The position numbers and the translations under genes are program-made. Under the pieces are notes generated by a model. The model saw only the letters and a list, made by a program, of their open reading frames with translations. It was not told the DNA's origin and searched no databases. Below are positions 16,508-23,987 of a stretch of 64,000 bases of DNA, piece after piece. Position 1 is the stretch's first letter. Each line of letters starts with the position of its first letter. This DNA is from Bisbaumannia salifodinae (GTDB taxonomy: Bacteria > Pseudomonadota > Gammaproteobacteria > Pseudomonadales > Halomonadaceae), in the NCBI RefSeq assembly GCF_039522585.1, contig NZ_BAAADR010000022.1; one strand, given 5' to 3'.

Positions 16508-16808
16508 GGTCGCACCTGGCATTCGGTTCGTGGGAGGCGCAGCGTCGCGCTCTCTCCCGGGCGAACCGCTGTGGCGACCTTGATGCGCTTATTCGCCAGG
16601 GGCGAGGGCGCTCCATCTCCAAAAGCGACGCCGGCCGTCTGCCGGGCGTCCTGCAAAGCCTTGTCTCGGGGCGGTCATGGCGACACGCGGCGACAAGAAC
16701 GATCCAATACGATGGTGGGGTCAACACATGCGAGGAGGGCGCATGCTACCATCGACCTCCCCGCGACGCCAGCCTTATCGCGATCCCGCCTGACTTCATG
16801 GAGCCCTT

Positions 16809-17279
16809 ATGTCCCAGCCCTTATCGGCGGCCCAGCTCTGGGTGGATGCCGACGCTTGCCCCCGGGTGGTGCGCGATATCATCGTGCGTGCCGCCGAGCG
16901 CACCGCCACCCCCACCTGGTTCGTGGCCAACCACAGCATTCCCCTGCCGCCGTCGAAGTGGGTGAAATCGCTGAGCGTGGCCAGCGGCTTCGACGCCGCC
17001 GACAACGAGATCGTCGAGCGTATCCAACCCGGCGACCTGCTGATCACCTCCGACCTGCCCCTGGCCCTGGAGGCCCTGGAGCGCGGCGCCAAGGTGATGA
17101 CCACCCGCGGCGAATCCCTCAACAAGGACAATATTCGCGCCCGGGTGCAGATGAGGGATTTCATGGAAACGCTACGCGCCAGCGGCGAGCATACCGGCGG
17201 CCCCAAGGGCTACTCGGACGGTGACCGCCGCGAATTCGCCAATGCCCTGGACCGCTGGCTGGCCAGGAAAGGGGCATAA
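16809..17279 (+). CDS. yaiI: YaiI/YqxD family protein (DUF188)
   Basis: The product is 156 residues. The family landmarks are clear: WVDADACPRVVRDIIVRAA near the N-terminus (Asp and Cys at residues 13-17), FVANHSIPLPPS, VASGFDAADNEIVERI, GDLLITSDLPLA, and GEHTGGPKGYSDGDRREFANALDRWL at the end (read here in short conserved blocks). The acidic residues in DADACP and ITSDLP suggest a PIN-like nuclease fold, but no activity is established. The ATG at 16809 follows GGAGCCC. The last 37 codons are duplicated just downstream (17325-17436). Confidence 0.88.
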   Translation: MSQPLSAAQLWVDADACPRVVRDIIVRAAERTATPTWFVANHSIPLPPSKWVKSLSVASGFDAADNEIVERIQPGDLLITSDLPLALEALERGAKVMTTRGESLNKDNIRARVQMRDFMETLRASGEHTGGPKGYSDGDRREFANALDRWLARKGA

Positions 17280-17324
17280 GCCCTATCTGCCCCCGGGGTG
17301 CAGATGCGCCTGATACAAGCCCTG

Positions 17325-17436
17325 CATGGAAACGCTACGCGCCAGCGGCGAGCATACCGGCGGCCCCAAGGGCTACTCGGACGGTGACCGCCGCGAATTC
17401 GCCAATGCCCTGGACCGCTGGCTGGCCAGGAAAGGG
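17325..17436 (+). pseudogene. Duplicated 3' tail of the yaiI gene
   Basis: These 112 bp repeat 17162-17273, from the internal CATGGAAACG to the last CCAGGAAAGGG of yaiI, without a visible mismatch. The offset is 163 bp and 51 bp of unrelated sequence separates the copies. The fragment begins with an ATG and stays open to a TAA at 17437-17439. It could encode a 37-residue tail peptide, but no ribosome binding site is obvious. The perfect identity suggests a recent event or ongoing gene conversion. Confidence 0.92.
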
Positions 17437-17444
17437 TAAGGCCC

Positions 17445-18449
17445 TTACCCCTTGCGGCGAATGCCGCGGCCCGGCAGGCGCTCCCGGTCATGGGGCCGCT
17501 CGAAGTCCAGCTCGGGCCCCTTGGGCACGATACGGGTGGGATTGATGGTGTCGTGGCTGTAGTAATAGTGGCGCTTGATATGGTCGAGGCTCACCGTCTC
17601 CCTGATCCCCGGCCACTGATAGAGCTCGCGCACATAGTTGGCGAGATTCGGATAGTCCTCGATGCGCTTCAGGTTGCACTTGAAGTGGCCGTGATAGACC
17701 GCATCGAAGCGCACCAGGGTGGTGAACAGGCGAATATCCGCCTCGGTCAGCCACTCCCCCGCCAGGTAGCGACGCTCGGCCAGACGCGCCTCCATCCGGT
17801 CCAGGGCCGCGAACAGCGCCGTCACATGCTTCTCGTAGACCGCCTGGTCGGTGGCGAAGCCGGTCTTGTAGACGCCGTTGTTGATATGTTCGTAGACATC
17901 GTCATTGATGGCGTCGATGGTCTCGCGAAGGTCCGCCGGGTAGAGGTCCAGATCGTTGCCGGTCAGCGCGTCGAAGGCGTCGTTGAAGATGCGCAGCAGG
18001 TCCGCCGACTCGTTGTTGACGATGCGTCGTTCCCACTTGTCCCACAGTACCGGCACCGTGACCCGACCGGTGTAGTGGGGATCGGTGAGGGTGTAGAGCT
18101 CGCGATGGTAGGCGACACCGTTGATCGGGTCGCCACTGGAGCCCTCCTCTTCCTTGTAGGTCCAGCCCTGGTCGAGCATCAGCGGGCTGACATGGGAGAC
18201 GCCGACCAGGTCGTCGAGTCCCTTGAGCCTGCGCAGGATCAGGGTGCGGTGGGCCCAGGGGCAGGCCAGGGAGACATAGAGGTGGAAGCGCTCCGCCGCG
18301 GCGGGCAGCGCCGCCTGGCCCTCCGGGCCGGGGCCGCCATCGGGGGTCACCCAGTCGCGCAACTGGGCGGACTCGCGGACGAACTCGCCGCCATGCGTCT
18401 TGGTGTCGTACCACTGGTCGCTCCACTTGCCGTCGATCAAAAGGCCCAT
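17445..18449 (-). CDS. yqjG: Glutathionyl-hydroquinone reductase, YqjG-like
   Basis: The product is 334 residues, the usual length for the Xi-class/YqjG family. The active-site cysteine is Cys63 in SLACPWAHRTL. Family landmarks include VSPLMLDQGWTY, DPINGVAYHRELY, TVPVLWDK, NNESADLLRIFN, GVYKTGFATDQAVYE and RRYLAGEWLTEADIRLFTTL. The enzyme uses glutathione to release hydroquinones from glutathionyl adducts, in detoxification of quinones and aromatic compounds. AGGAGAACG precedes the ATG at 18449. The gene neighbours a YhaJ-like regulator and a pirin, as in the E. coli yqjG-yhaJ-yhaK neighbourhood. Confidence 0.92.
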   Translation of the reverse strand: MGLLIDGKWSDQWYDTKTHGGEFVRESAQLRDWVTPDGGPGPEGQAALPAAAERFHLYVSLACPWAHRTLILRRLKGLDDLVGVSHVSPLMLDQGWTYKEEEGSSGDPINGVAYHRELYTLTDPHYTGRVTVPVLWDKWERRIVNNESADLLRIFNDAFDALTGNDLDLYPADLRETIDAINDDVYEHINNGVYKTGFATDQAVYEKHVTALFAALDRMEARLAERRYLAGEWLTEADIRLFTTLVRFDAVYHGHFKCNLKRIEDYPNLANYVRELYQWPGIRETVSLDHIKRHYYYSHDTINPTRIVPKGPELDFERPHDRERLPGRGIRRKG

Positions 18450-18533
18450 GTCGTTCTCCTGTGAGTTAGTTGACGTTGCCCTCAGGATATTCCGACCATA
18501 TCGATCATCAAGCCCATATTTTCCGGCATTTCT

Positions 18534-18548
18534 TTCGATTAAATCGAA
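18534..18548. promoter_or_regulatory. Palindrome TTCGA-N5-TCGAA upstream of yqjG
   Basis: TTCGA-TTAAA-TCGAA is a perfect palindromic pair in LysR-box form (T-N11-A), 85 bp upstream of the yqjG start and overlapping the LysR stop codon. The same TTCGA-N5-TCGAA appears at 19439-19453. Shared half-sites in the two promoters suggest that the LysR protein encoded between them is the regulator. Confidence 0.55.
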
Positions 18549-19438
18549 TCACCTTCACAGCCCTTCACCGCCTCGACCAGATTCCTCCCCATCGCCCGGG
18601 TGGCCGGCCCGGCCCGATCCCGGTCCCGGTAGATCAGCTGCATGGGTACCTGGCGAGTGCCGCCGGCGGCCAGGGGCAGGGGGCGCAGGCGTCCGTCGTC
18701 CAGGGCCGATTGGATGCGCGTCTCCGGCAACCAGGCGAAGCCCAGGCCGCGCTCCAGCATGCCGATGGAGGTGTCCAGGTGGCTCACCGTCCAGCGCTGC
18801 TCGGCCTTGAGCCAGCCGGAGTCCATCGACTGGCGCAGCGCCGAGTCGCGAACCACCAGTTGGCGGTACTGCACCAGGTCGCGCAGGTCCAGCTCGCGCC
18901 CCAGGTGATGCAGCGCATGCTCGGGGTGAGCCACGGCGATAAAGCGCACCGTGACCAGGGGTTCGCCCAGGAAACCCTGGGCGGCCAGACCGGAGGCCAC
19001 CAGGTCGGCGCGGCCGTCGTAGAGCATCTCGACGCCGCCGTTGAGCACCGTCTCGTGGAGCTGCACCCGCACATGGGGATAGGCGCTCGAGAAGGCCTCC
19101 AGGGCCCGGGCCAGGGCGTCCGGGGGAAACAGCTGATCCACCGCCAGCACCACCTCCGCCTCCAGCCCCTCGGCCAGGCGACCGGCCACGTCCTCCAGGG
19201 ACTCGGCGCTCTCCAGCAACTGCCGGGCCCGGCGCAGCAGCATCTCGCCGGCCTCGGTCAGCCGCACCTGGCGCCCCACCGGCTCCAACACCTTGACACC
19301 GAGCTGCTCCTCCAGCTTGTGCACCGCATGGTTGAGGGTCGAGGGGCTCTTGTGGATGGCCTCGGCGGCACGGGCGAAGCCGCCGTGATCCACCACCGCG
19401 GCGAGGGTCTGCCATTGGGCCAGGGTGACACGAGACAT
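18539..19438 (-). CDS. yhaJ: LysR-family regulator, YhaJ-like
   Basis: The ATG at 19438 (MSRVTLAQWQTLAAVVDHGG) is preceded by GAGGAA and gives a standard 299-residue LysR protein. A longer frame from 19537 would run through the divergent promoter. The helix-turn-helix is at residues 6-60 (GGFARAAEAIHKSPSTLNHAVHKLEEQLG). The effector domain begins near residue 90 with VVLAVDQLFPP. It resembles E. coli YhaJ, known to respond to aromatic breakdown products. It is divergent from a pirin gene, the same pairing as yhaJ-yhaK. The symbol reflects synteny and resemblance, not proof of orthology. Confidence 0.82.
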   Translation of the reverse strand: MSRVTLAQWQTLAAVVDHGGFARAAEAIHKSPSTLNHAVHKLEEQLGVKVLEPVGRQVRLTEAGEMLLRRARQLLESAESLEDVAGRLAEGLEAEVVLAVDQLFPPDALARALEAFSSAYPHVRVQLHETVLNGGVEMLYDGRADLVASGLAAQGFLGEPLVTVRFIAVAHPEHALHHLGRELDLRDLVQYRQLVVRDSALRQSMDSGWLKAEQRWTVSHLDTSIGMLERGLGFAWLPETRIQSALDDGRLRPLPLAAGGTRQVPMQLIYRDRDRAGPATRAMGRNLVEAVKGCEGDSI

Positions 19439-19535
19439 TTCGATTTCCTCGAATATTAACTGCGAATATATGCGCTTAATTTTCGAAAAAATCAGACTAA
19501 TATGCCAGTCAGAGACTTCAACGGAGGCATACGAC
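19439..19535. promoter_or_regulatory. Divergent LysR/pirin promoter region with operator-like palindromes
   Basis: This AT-rich 97-bp intergenic region holds TTCGA-TTTCC-TCGAA at 19439-19453, right at the LysR ribosome binding site, and a perfect TTTTCGAAAA at 19480-19489. The first matches the site upstream of yqjG. Its position over the LysR translation start would suit autorepression. Confidence 0.55.
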
Positions 19536-20387
19536 ATGACTACCCCACGGCTTCGTCAGATCACCCAAGTACGCCGCAACCAGCCCAGTCAGGACGGCGC
19601 CGGGGTCAAGATTCGCCGCATCCATGAGTTCGGTGGCGGCATCGACCCCTTCCTGATGCTCGATGAGCTGGGCTCGGATCGTCCCGACGATTATCTGGCC
19701 GGCTTTCCGCCCCACCCCCACCGCGGCATCCAGACCCTGACCTATGTGCTGCATGGCGGCCTGACCCACGAGGATCACCTGGGCCACTCCAGCACCATCG
19801 CCGCCGGCGATGCCCAGTGGATGCATACCGGGCACGGCATCATCCACTCGGAGATGCCGCTCACCGACAGCCAGGGGCTGCACGCCTTCCAGCTGTGGCT
19901 CAACCTGGCCGCCGCCGACAAGCTGAGCCCGGCCACCTATCGCGACGTGCGCGGCGAGGAGATGCCGCGGCTGGCCCATGGTGGCGCCGAACTGATCGCC
20001 CTCGGCGGTCACTGGCAGGCCGAGGATGGCGAGGCCATCGATGGTCCCCTGGACGCCCTGGCGGGCCGCGGCGCGGTGGCCCACGCCAGACTCGCCCCGG
20101 AGAGCCGCCTGAGCCTGGTGGTGGAGGCGCCGACCCTGCTGGTGTATGTCTTCGCCGGGGAACTCGCGATCGGCGAGCGGCGTGTCGGCGCCGGACAACT
20201 GGCCAGCCTGGGGGCCGGAGAGCACCTAGTGCTGGAAGGTGGCGAGTCGGGAGGCGAGGCGCTGGTGCTGGCGGGCCATCCCCACGGCGAGCCCATCGCC
20301 CACTATGGCCCCTTCGTGATGAACACCCAGGCGGAACTGGAGCAGGCACTGCTCGACTACCGCAACGGTACCTTTATCGAAGGGTAA
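19536..20387 (+). CDS. Pirin family protein (first of three)
   Basis: The product is a 283-residue two-domain cupin. Metal ligands are His60 and His62 (PPHPHRGIQT), His104 and Glu106 (GHGIIHSEMP). The ATG at 19536 follows ACGGAGG. The C-terminal pirin domain ends HYGPFVMNTQAELEQALLDY. Bacterial pirins of this type include quercetin dioxygenases (YhaK, YhhW) and redox-linked regulators. With the divergent YhaJ-like regulator the arrangement equals yhaJ-yhaK. Which activity applies here is unknown. Confidence 0.9.
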   Translation: MTTPRLRQITQVRRNQPSQDGAGVKIRRIHEFGGGIDPFLMLDELGSDRPDDYLAGFPPHPHRGIQTLTYVLHGGLTHEDHLGHSSTIAAGDAQWMHTGHGIIHSEMPLTDSQGLHAFQLWLNLAAADKLSPATYRDVRGEEMPRLAHGGAELIALGGHWQAEDGEAIDGPLDALAGRGAVAHARLAPESRLSLVVEAPTLLVYVFAGELAIGERRVGAGQLASLGAGEHLVLEGGESGGEALVLAGHPHGEPIAHYGPFVMNTQAELEQALLDYRNGTFIEG

Positions 20388-20455
20388 GCGAGCCTCGGCG
20401 AGCGCCCCCGGCGCATCGGCAGCGACACCGTCATCAAAGGGTCATCGCTTCGAGG

Positions 20456-20535
20456 TTGCACCGAAGGTCAATTAGTTTATGCTAGCGGACCGCCTGATAC
20501 CGGGCCTCCCAGGGGGAGGCCCGGGTTTCTGTTTG
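20456..20535 (+). promoter_or_regulatory. Promoter followed at once by a terminator-like hairpin, upstream of the M23 peptidase gene
   Basis: TTGCAC (20456-20461), a 16-bp spacer and TATGCT (20478-20483) form a sigma-70-like promoter. About 10 bp after the expected start lies a 10-bp stem with 3-nt loop, CGGGCCTCCC-AGG-GGGAGGCCCG (20501-20523), followed by GGTTTCTGTTT. Transcripts starting here would meet a terminator within about 50 nt, roughly 90 nt before the mepM start. It could instead be the terminator of the upstream pirin gene. Confidence 0.5.
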
Positions 20536-20623
20536 CATATACAGGCTAGGCAGGCTACACAGCATAGGGTATGGTTCTTGGGTTTTTTGGCACCCTTTTT
20601 CACTATTTTTACGGCCATTTTCT

Positions 20624-22216
20624 ATGTTGCGAATCCTCCATTCGCTGCCCCGCACGCATAAGTTACTGCTGCTACCCGTTGCCACCATGGTTACCGTGCT
20701 GGGCGCACAACAGATCTTCACCGCCATCGACTCCCGCGATGACGCTCGCCTGACCACCCAACTGATTTCCCTGGAAGAGAGCGCCGACGCCGCCGGGGTA
20801 GCCCTCCCCGATGCCCAAGGCGGCGACGATGCCTGGCACCGCGATACCCCTGCCCAAGATCGCCTGCTGGCCCTGGCCCCTCGCTACGAGACCCTCCCCC
20901 TGGCCAGCGCAGAGGGTCCCGCCCGCCTGCACCCCGAGGCACTGCGGGTGGCCCTGACCCTGACGGCCCTGCGCCAGGGAGAGTGGGAAACCGCCACCTC
21001 CTACGATGACTTCAGCGACGGCCCCCTGGCCCTCTTCGACAGCGAGCATATCTACCTGGACGAGGAGATCGCCGCCGACGAGATCTTCGAGCCGCGCTGG
21101 GAGACCTACACCGTACAGCAGGGCGACACCTTCGCCGTGTTGGCCCAGAGCCACCTGGGCATGGGCTATAGCGAGGCCCTGCGCCTGTTGGAGGCGCTGC
21201 CGGACCAGAACGTCCTGGCGCGTTGGCGGGTCGGCAGCAGCTTCGACTATATGCTCGATGAAGGGGGCCAACTGCTGGCCCTGCGGGTGATGAAGAATGC
21301 CCGCCACGGCTACCTGATCGAGCGCGACGACGAGGACCTCACCTTCGCCGTGGCCGATATCGAGCGCGCCGGCGAGGCCACCCAGCGCCTCTTCGCCGGC
21401 AGCGTCAGCGGCAGCTTCGCCCGATCGGCCCAGGCCACCGGCCTGAACGCCCGGGAGGTGGCTCAGCTCACCAATGTGCTCTCCAGGAAACTCGACTTTC
21501 GCCGCGATACCCGTCGCGGCGATCGCTTTCAGGTCCTGGTCGAATCCGACATGATCGACGGTCAGCCCCTCGATTCACGGATCCTCGCGGTACAATACGA
21601 GGGCGCACGGATGGATCTCGCCGTGTTCCGCAACAGCGCCGACGAGCGTTTCTATACCGCGGATGGCCGCGGCCTGGATCCGGCCTTCGAGCGCTACCCC
21701 TTCAATGGCAGCTACCGACTCAGCTCAGGCTTCAACCTGCGTCGTACCCATCCGGTGACCGGCCGGGTCAGCCCCCACCACGGCACCGATTTCGCCATGC
21801 CCAGCGGCACCCCGGTCATCGCCCCGGCGGATGGCCGCGTAGAGAAGGTGGGCAACCACCCCGCCGCCGGCCGCTTCGTGGTGATTCGTCACGACAACGG
21901 CTACCGCACTCGCTACCTGCACCTCTCCCAGCCCCAGGTCAGTCGCGGTGATCGGGTCGGCATGGGCGAGCAAATCGCCCTGTCCGGCAATACCGGGCGC
22001 AGCACCGGTCCCCACCTGCACTACGAGGTGATCGTCAACAACCAGCCGGTGGATGCCATGCGCGTCGAGTTGCCGGAGAGCCAACGCCTGGAAGGCGACG
22101 CCCTGGCCGCCTTCCAGCGCGAGTCCGAGCTGTTGCTGGCACGCCTGGAAAGCGGCGAGACCGGCACCGTGCTGGCCAGCACGCCCCGCGAGGCACGCCC
22201 GGATAGCGATAGCTGA
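20624..22216 (+). CDS. mepM: M23-family murein endopeptidase, MepM-like
   Basis: The product is 530 residues. An N-terminal membrane anchor (KLLLLPVATMVTVLGA) spans residues 13-28. A LysM/OapA-like segment with YTVQQGDTFAVLAQ is near residue 165. The lysostaphin-type peptidase domain has the zinc motif HHGTDFAMPSGTPV (His and Asp, about residues 387-391) and the catalytic HLHYEV near 466. It cleaves D-Ala-mDAP cross-links to allow cell-wall growth. The start used (ATG at 20624) lies just before the anchor; the ribosome binding site is weak. A strong terminator follows at 22236. Confidence 0.88.
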   Translation: MLRILHSLPRTHKLLLLPVATMVTVLGAQQIFTAIDSRDDARLTTQLISLEESADAAGVALPDAQGGDDAWHRDTPAQDRLLALAPRYETLPLASAEGPARLHPEALRVALTLTALRQGEWETATSYDDFSDGPLALFDSEHIYLDEEIAADEIFEPRWETYTVQQGDTFAVLAQSHLGMGYSEALRLLEALPDQNVLARWRVGSSFDYMLDEGGQLLALRVMKNARHGYLIERDDEDLTFAVADIERAGEATQRLFAGSVSGSFARSAQATGLNAREVAQLTNVLSRKLDFRRDTRRGDRFQVLVESDMIDGQPLDSRILAVQYEGARMDLAVFRNSADERFYTADGRGLDPAFERYPFNGSYRLSSGFNLRRTHPVTGRVSPHHGTDFAMPSGTPVIAPADGRVEKVGNHPAAGRFVVIRHDNGYRTRYLHLSQPQVSRGDRVGMGEQIALSGNTGRSTGPHLHYEVIVNNQPVDAMRVELPESQRLEGDALAAFQRESELLLARLESGETGTVLASTPREARPDSDS

Positions 22217-22235
22217 TCCCTCCGCCGCCAACCCG

Positions 22236-22275
22236 GCACAACGCCCCGCCCATGCGGGGCGTTGTGCGTTTCAGG
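22236..22275 (+). terminator. Rho-independent terminator after mepM
   Basis: A perfect 14-bp stem, GCACAACGCCCCGC with its complement, closes a 4-nt loop CCAT (22236-22267), followed by GTTTC. It begins 20 bp after the mepM stop. The short T tract makes it somewhat weak, though the stem is very stable. Confidence 0.8.
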
Positions 22276-22311
22276 CACCATGCGCTGCGAGTGAGCCGCG
22301 CGGAGCCACCC

Positions 22312-22328
22312 TGCACCAAGCTGGGCCA
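22312..22328. promoter_or_regulatory. NtrC-like binding site upstream of the nitrate transporter
   Basis: TGCACC-AAGCT-GGGCCA matches the NtrC palindrome TGCACC-N5-GGTGCA in one half exactly and in four of six positions of the other. It lies about 77 bp upstream of the GG of the sigma-54-like element at 22405, a normal enhancer distance. Confidence 0.5.
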
Positions 22329-22404
22329 TGTCCGCGCCTTTTCAGCGCTCCCCCACCCCAGACCAACTCCACAACAAATTGAATTAAAAGCATAAAACCA
22401 ATTC

Positions 22405-22420
22405 CGGCAAGATGCTTGCA
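22405..22420 (+). promoter_or_regulatory. Sigma-54-like promoter of the nitrate transporter
   Basis: CGGCAAGATGCTTGCA has the invariant GG and GC with 10 bp between them and matches the consensus TGGCA-N6-TTGCA at nine of ten fixed positions. Transcription would start near 22431, giving a leader of about 144 nt before the ATG at 22575. Within the leader, CGCCCTTC and GAAGGCG frame a hexaloop AATGAC (22490-22495) with A at position 1 and G at 4. No clear second hairpin or T-tailed terminator is visible in this 358-bp gap. Confidence 0.65.
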
Positions 22421-22574
22421 CAGATTGAGTACCTTGCTGGTAGGCGTAGACCAGGCTCCGCGGAGTACGAGTGCGTCGAACCGCCCTTCAATGACGAAGG
22501 CGCGACAGGGCAGTGGCCACGGCCGCCTGCCATGCCGCGATGTTCGAACCCGCTCACTCGACGAGGTCACTGCC

Positions 22575-23927
22575 ATGGAACTTCGCAACAAGGCCAACAG
22601 GATCCGCCTGTTCAGCTTCAACACCCCACAGATGCGCGCCTTCCACTTCTCCTGGTTCGCCTTCCACCTCTGCTTCTTCGGCTGGTTCGGCATCGCCCCG
22701 CTGATGGCGGTGGTGCGCGAGGACCTGGCCCTCACCCAGACCCAGATCGGCAACACCATCATCGCCTCGGTGCTGATCACCGTGATCGTGCGCCTGGCGA
22801 TCGGCGTGCTATGCGACAAGATCGGCCCCCGCAAGGCCTACAGCGGCCTGCTGGTGCTGGGCTCGATCCCGGTAATGAGCATCGGCCTGGCCGACAGCTT
22901 CGAGACCTTCCTGCTGGCCCGACTGGCCATCGGCGCCATCGGCGCCGCCTTCGTCATCACCCAGTACCACACCACCATGATGTTCGCCCCCAATGTGGTG
23001 GGCACCGCCAATGCCACCTCGGCGGGCTGGGGCAACCTGGGCGGCGGCACCACCCAGATCCTGATGCCGCTGATCTTCTCCGGCCTGCTGATGCTCGGGG
23101 TCAGCGAGACCCTGGGCTGGCGCCTGGCCATGGTGGTGCCCGGGGTGGTGCTGTTTATCACCGGCATCGCCTACTACCGCTTCACCCAGGACGCCCCGGA
23201 CGGTAACTTCGACGAGCTGCGCGAACGCGGCGAGCTGGCCGAGGCCAACGGCGAGCACGGCGCCGGCCGGAGCTTCCTGGCCGCCGCCAGGGACATCCGC
23301 GTCTGGGCCCTGTTCCTGGTCTATGCCGCCTGCTTCGGGGTCGAGCTGACCATCAACAATATCGCCGCCATCTACTTCTTCGATCACTTCGACCTGACCC
23401 TGGCCACCGCCGGCATGATCGCCGGGCTGTTCGGGCTGATGAATATCTTCGCCCGCACCCTGGGCGGCGTCTTCTCCGATCTCTTCGCCCGCCAGGGCGG
23501 CCTCAAGGGCCGGGTGCGCTGGCTGTTTATCGCCCTGCTCTGCGAGGGCATCGCCCTGCTGTTCTTCTCGCAGATGCACGTGCTCTCCTACGCCATCGGC
23601 ATCATGCTGGTCTTCAGCCTCTTCGTGCAGATGGCCGAAGGCGCCACCTACGGCGTGGTGCCCTTCGTCAACAAGAAGGCCGTCGGCGCCGTGGCCGGCA
23701 TCGTCGGCGCCGGCGGCAACGTGGGGGCGGTGGCCGCCGCCTTCCTGTTCCGTTCCGAGGCCATCACCTACCAGCAGGGGCTCTTCTACCTTGGCCTGGC
23801 GGTCCTGGCCCTGGCTTCCTGTGCCCTGCTGGTGCGCTTCTCCCCCGAGGTCGAGGCCGAGGAAGCCAAGGCCTACCGCGAGGCGGTGGGCGAGGACAGC
23901 GGTGCCGGCGCCCTCTCGCTGCGCTAA
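22575..23927 (+). CDS. narK: Nitrate/nitrite transporter, NarK/NNP family of the MFS
   Basis: The product is 450 residues with twelve probable membrane segments. The two nitrate-signature glycine motifs of the NNP family are visible: AGWGNLGGGTTQ in helix 5 and GIVGAGGNVGAV in helix 11. The family's conserved arginines near RLAIG (helix 2 region) and RTLGG are also present. The ATG at 22575 follows GAGG and is preferred over an in-frame upstream start that would sit before the promoter. Sigma-54-like and NtrC-like elements upstream point to nitrogen-limited expression, so it probably imports nitrate for the NasA pathway 24 kb away. Confidence 0.88.
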   Translation: MELRNKANRIRLFSFNTPQMRAFHFSWFAFHLCFFGWFGIAPLMAVVREDLALTQTQIGNTIIASVLITVIVRLAIGVLCDKIGPRKAYSGLLVLGSIPVMSIGLADSFETFLLARLAIGAIGAAFVITQYHTTMMFAPNVVGTANATSAGWGNLGGGTTQILMPLIFSGLLMLGVSETLGWRLAMVVPGVVLFITGIAYYRFTQDAPDGNFDELRERGELAEANGEHGAGRSFLAAARDIRVWALFLVYAACFGVELTINNIAAIYFFDHFDLTLATAGMIAGLFGLMNIFARTLGGVFSDLFARQGGLKGRVRWLFIALLCEGIALLFFSQMHVLSYAIGIMLVFSLFVQMAEGATYGVVPFVNKKAVGAVAGIVGAGGNVGAVAAAFLFRSEAITYQQGLFYLGLAVLALASCALLVRFSPEVEAEEAKAYREAVGEDSGAGALSLR

Positions 23928-23951
23928 GCCGTCCTGCCCTGCAACGCTGCC

Positions 23952-23980
23952 AGCCGCCGCCTCAGGGCGGCGGCTTTCGT
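23952..23980 (+). terminator. Terminator after the nitrate transporter gene
   Basis: AGCCGCCGCC and GGCGGCGGCT (23952-23961 and 23966-23975) form a 10-bp stem with a 4-nt loop, followed by TTCGTCT. It lies 25 bp after the transporter stop. It may also serve the convergent LysR gene. Confidence 0.75.
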
Positions 23981-23987
23981 CTGCCCT

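Noticed and set aside
16321..16965. Several short frames in the deaD/yaiI gap
   Set aside because: They overlap each other, lack ribosome binding sites and family resemblance, and coincide with a structured leader.
22535..22560. tRNA-like T-loop sequence GTTCGAACCC
   Set aside because: No acceptor stem, anticodon arm or CCA end can be formed around it; it is in the transporter leader.
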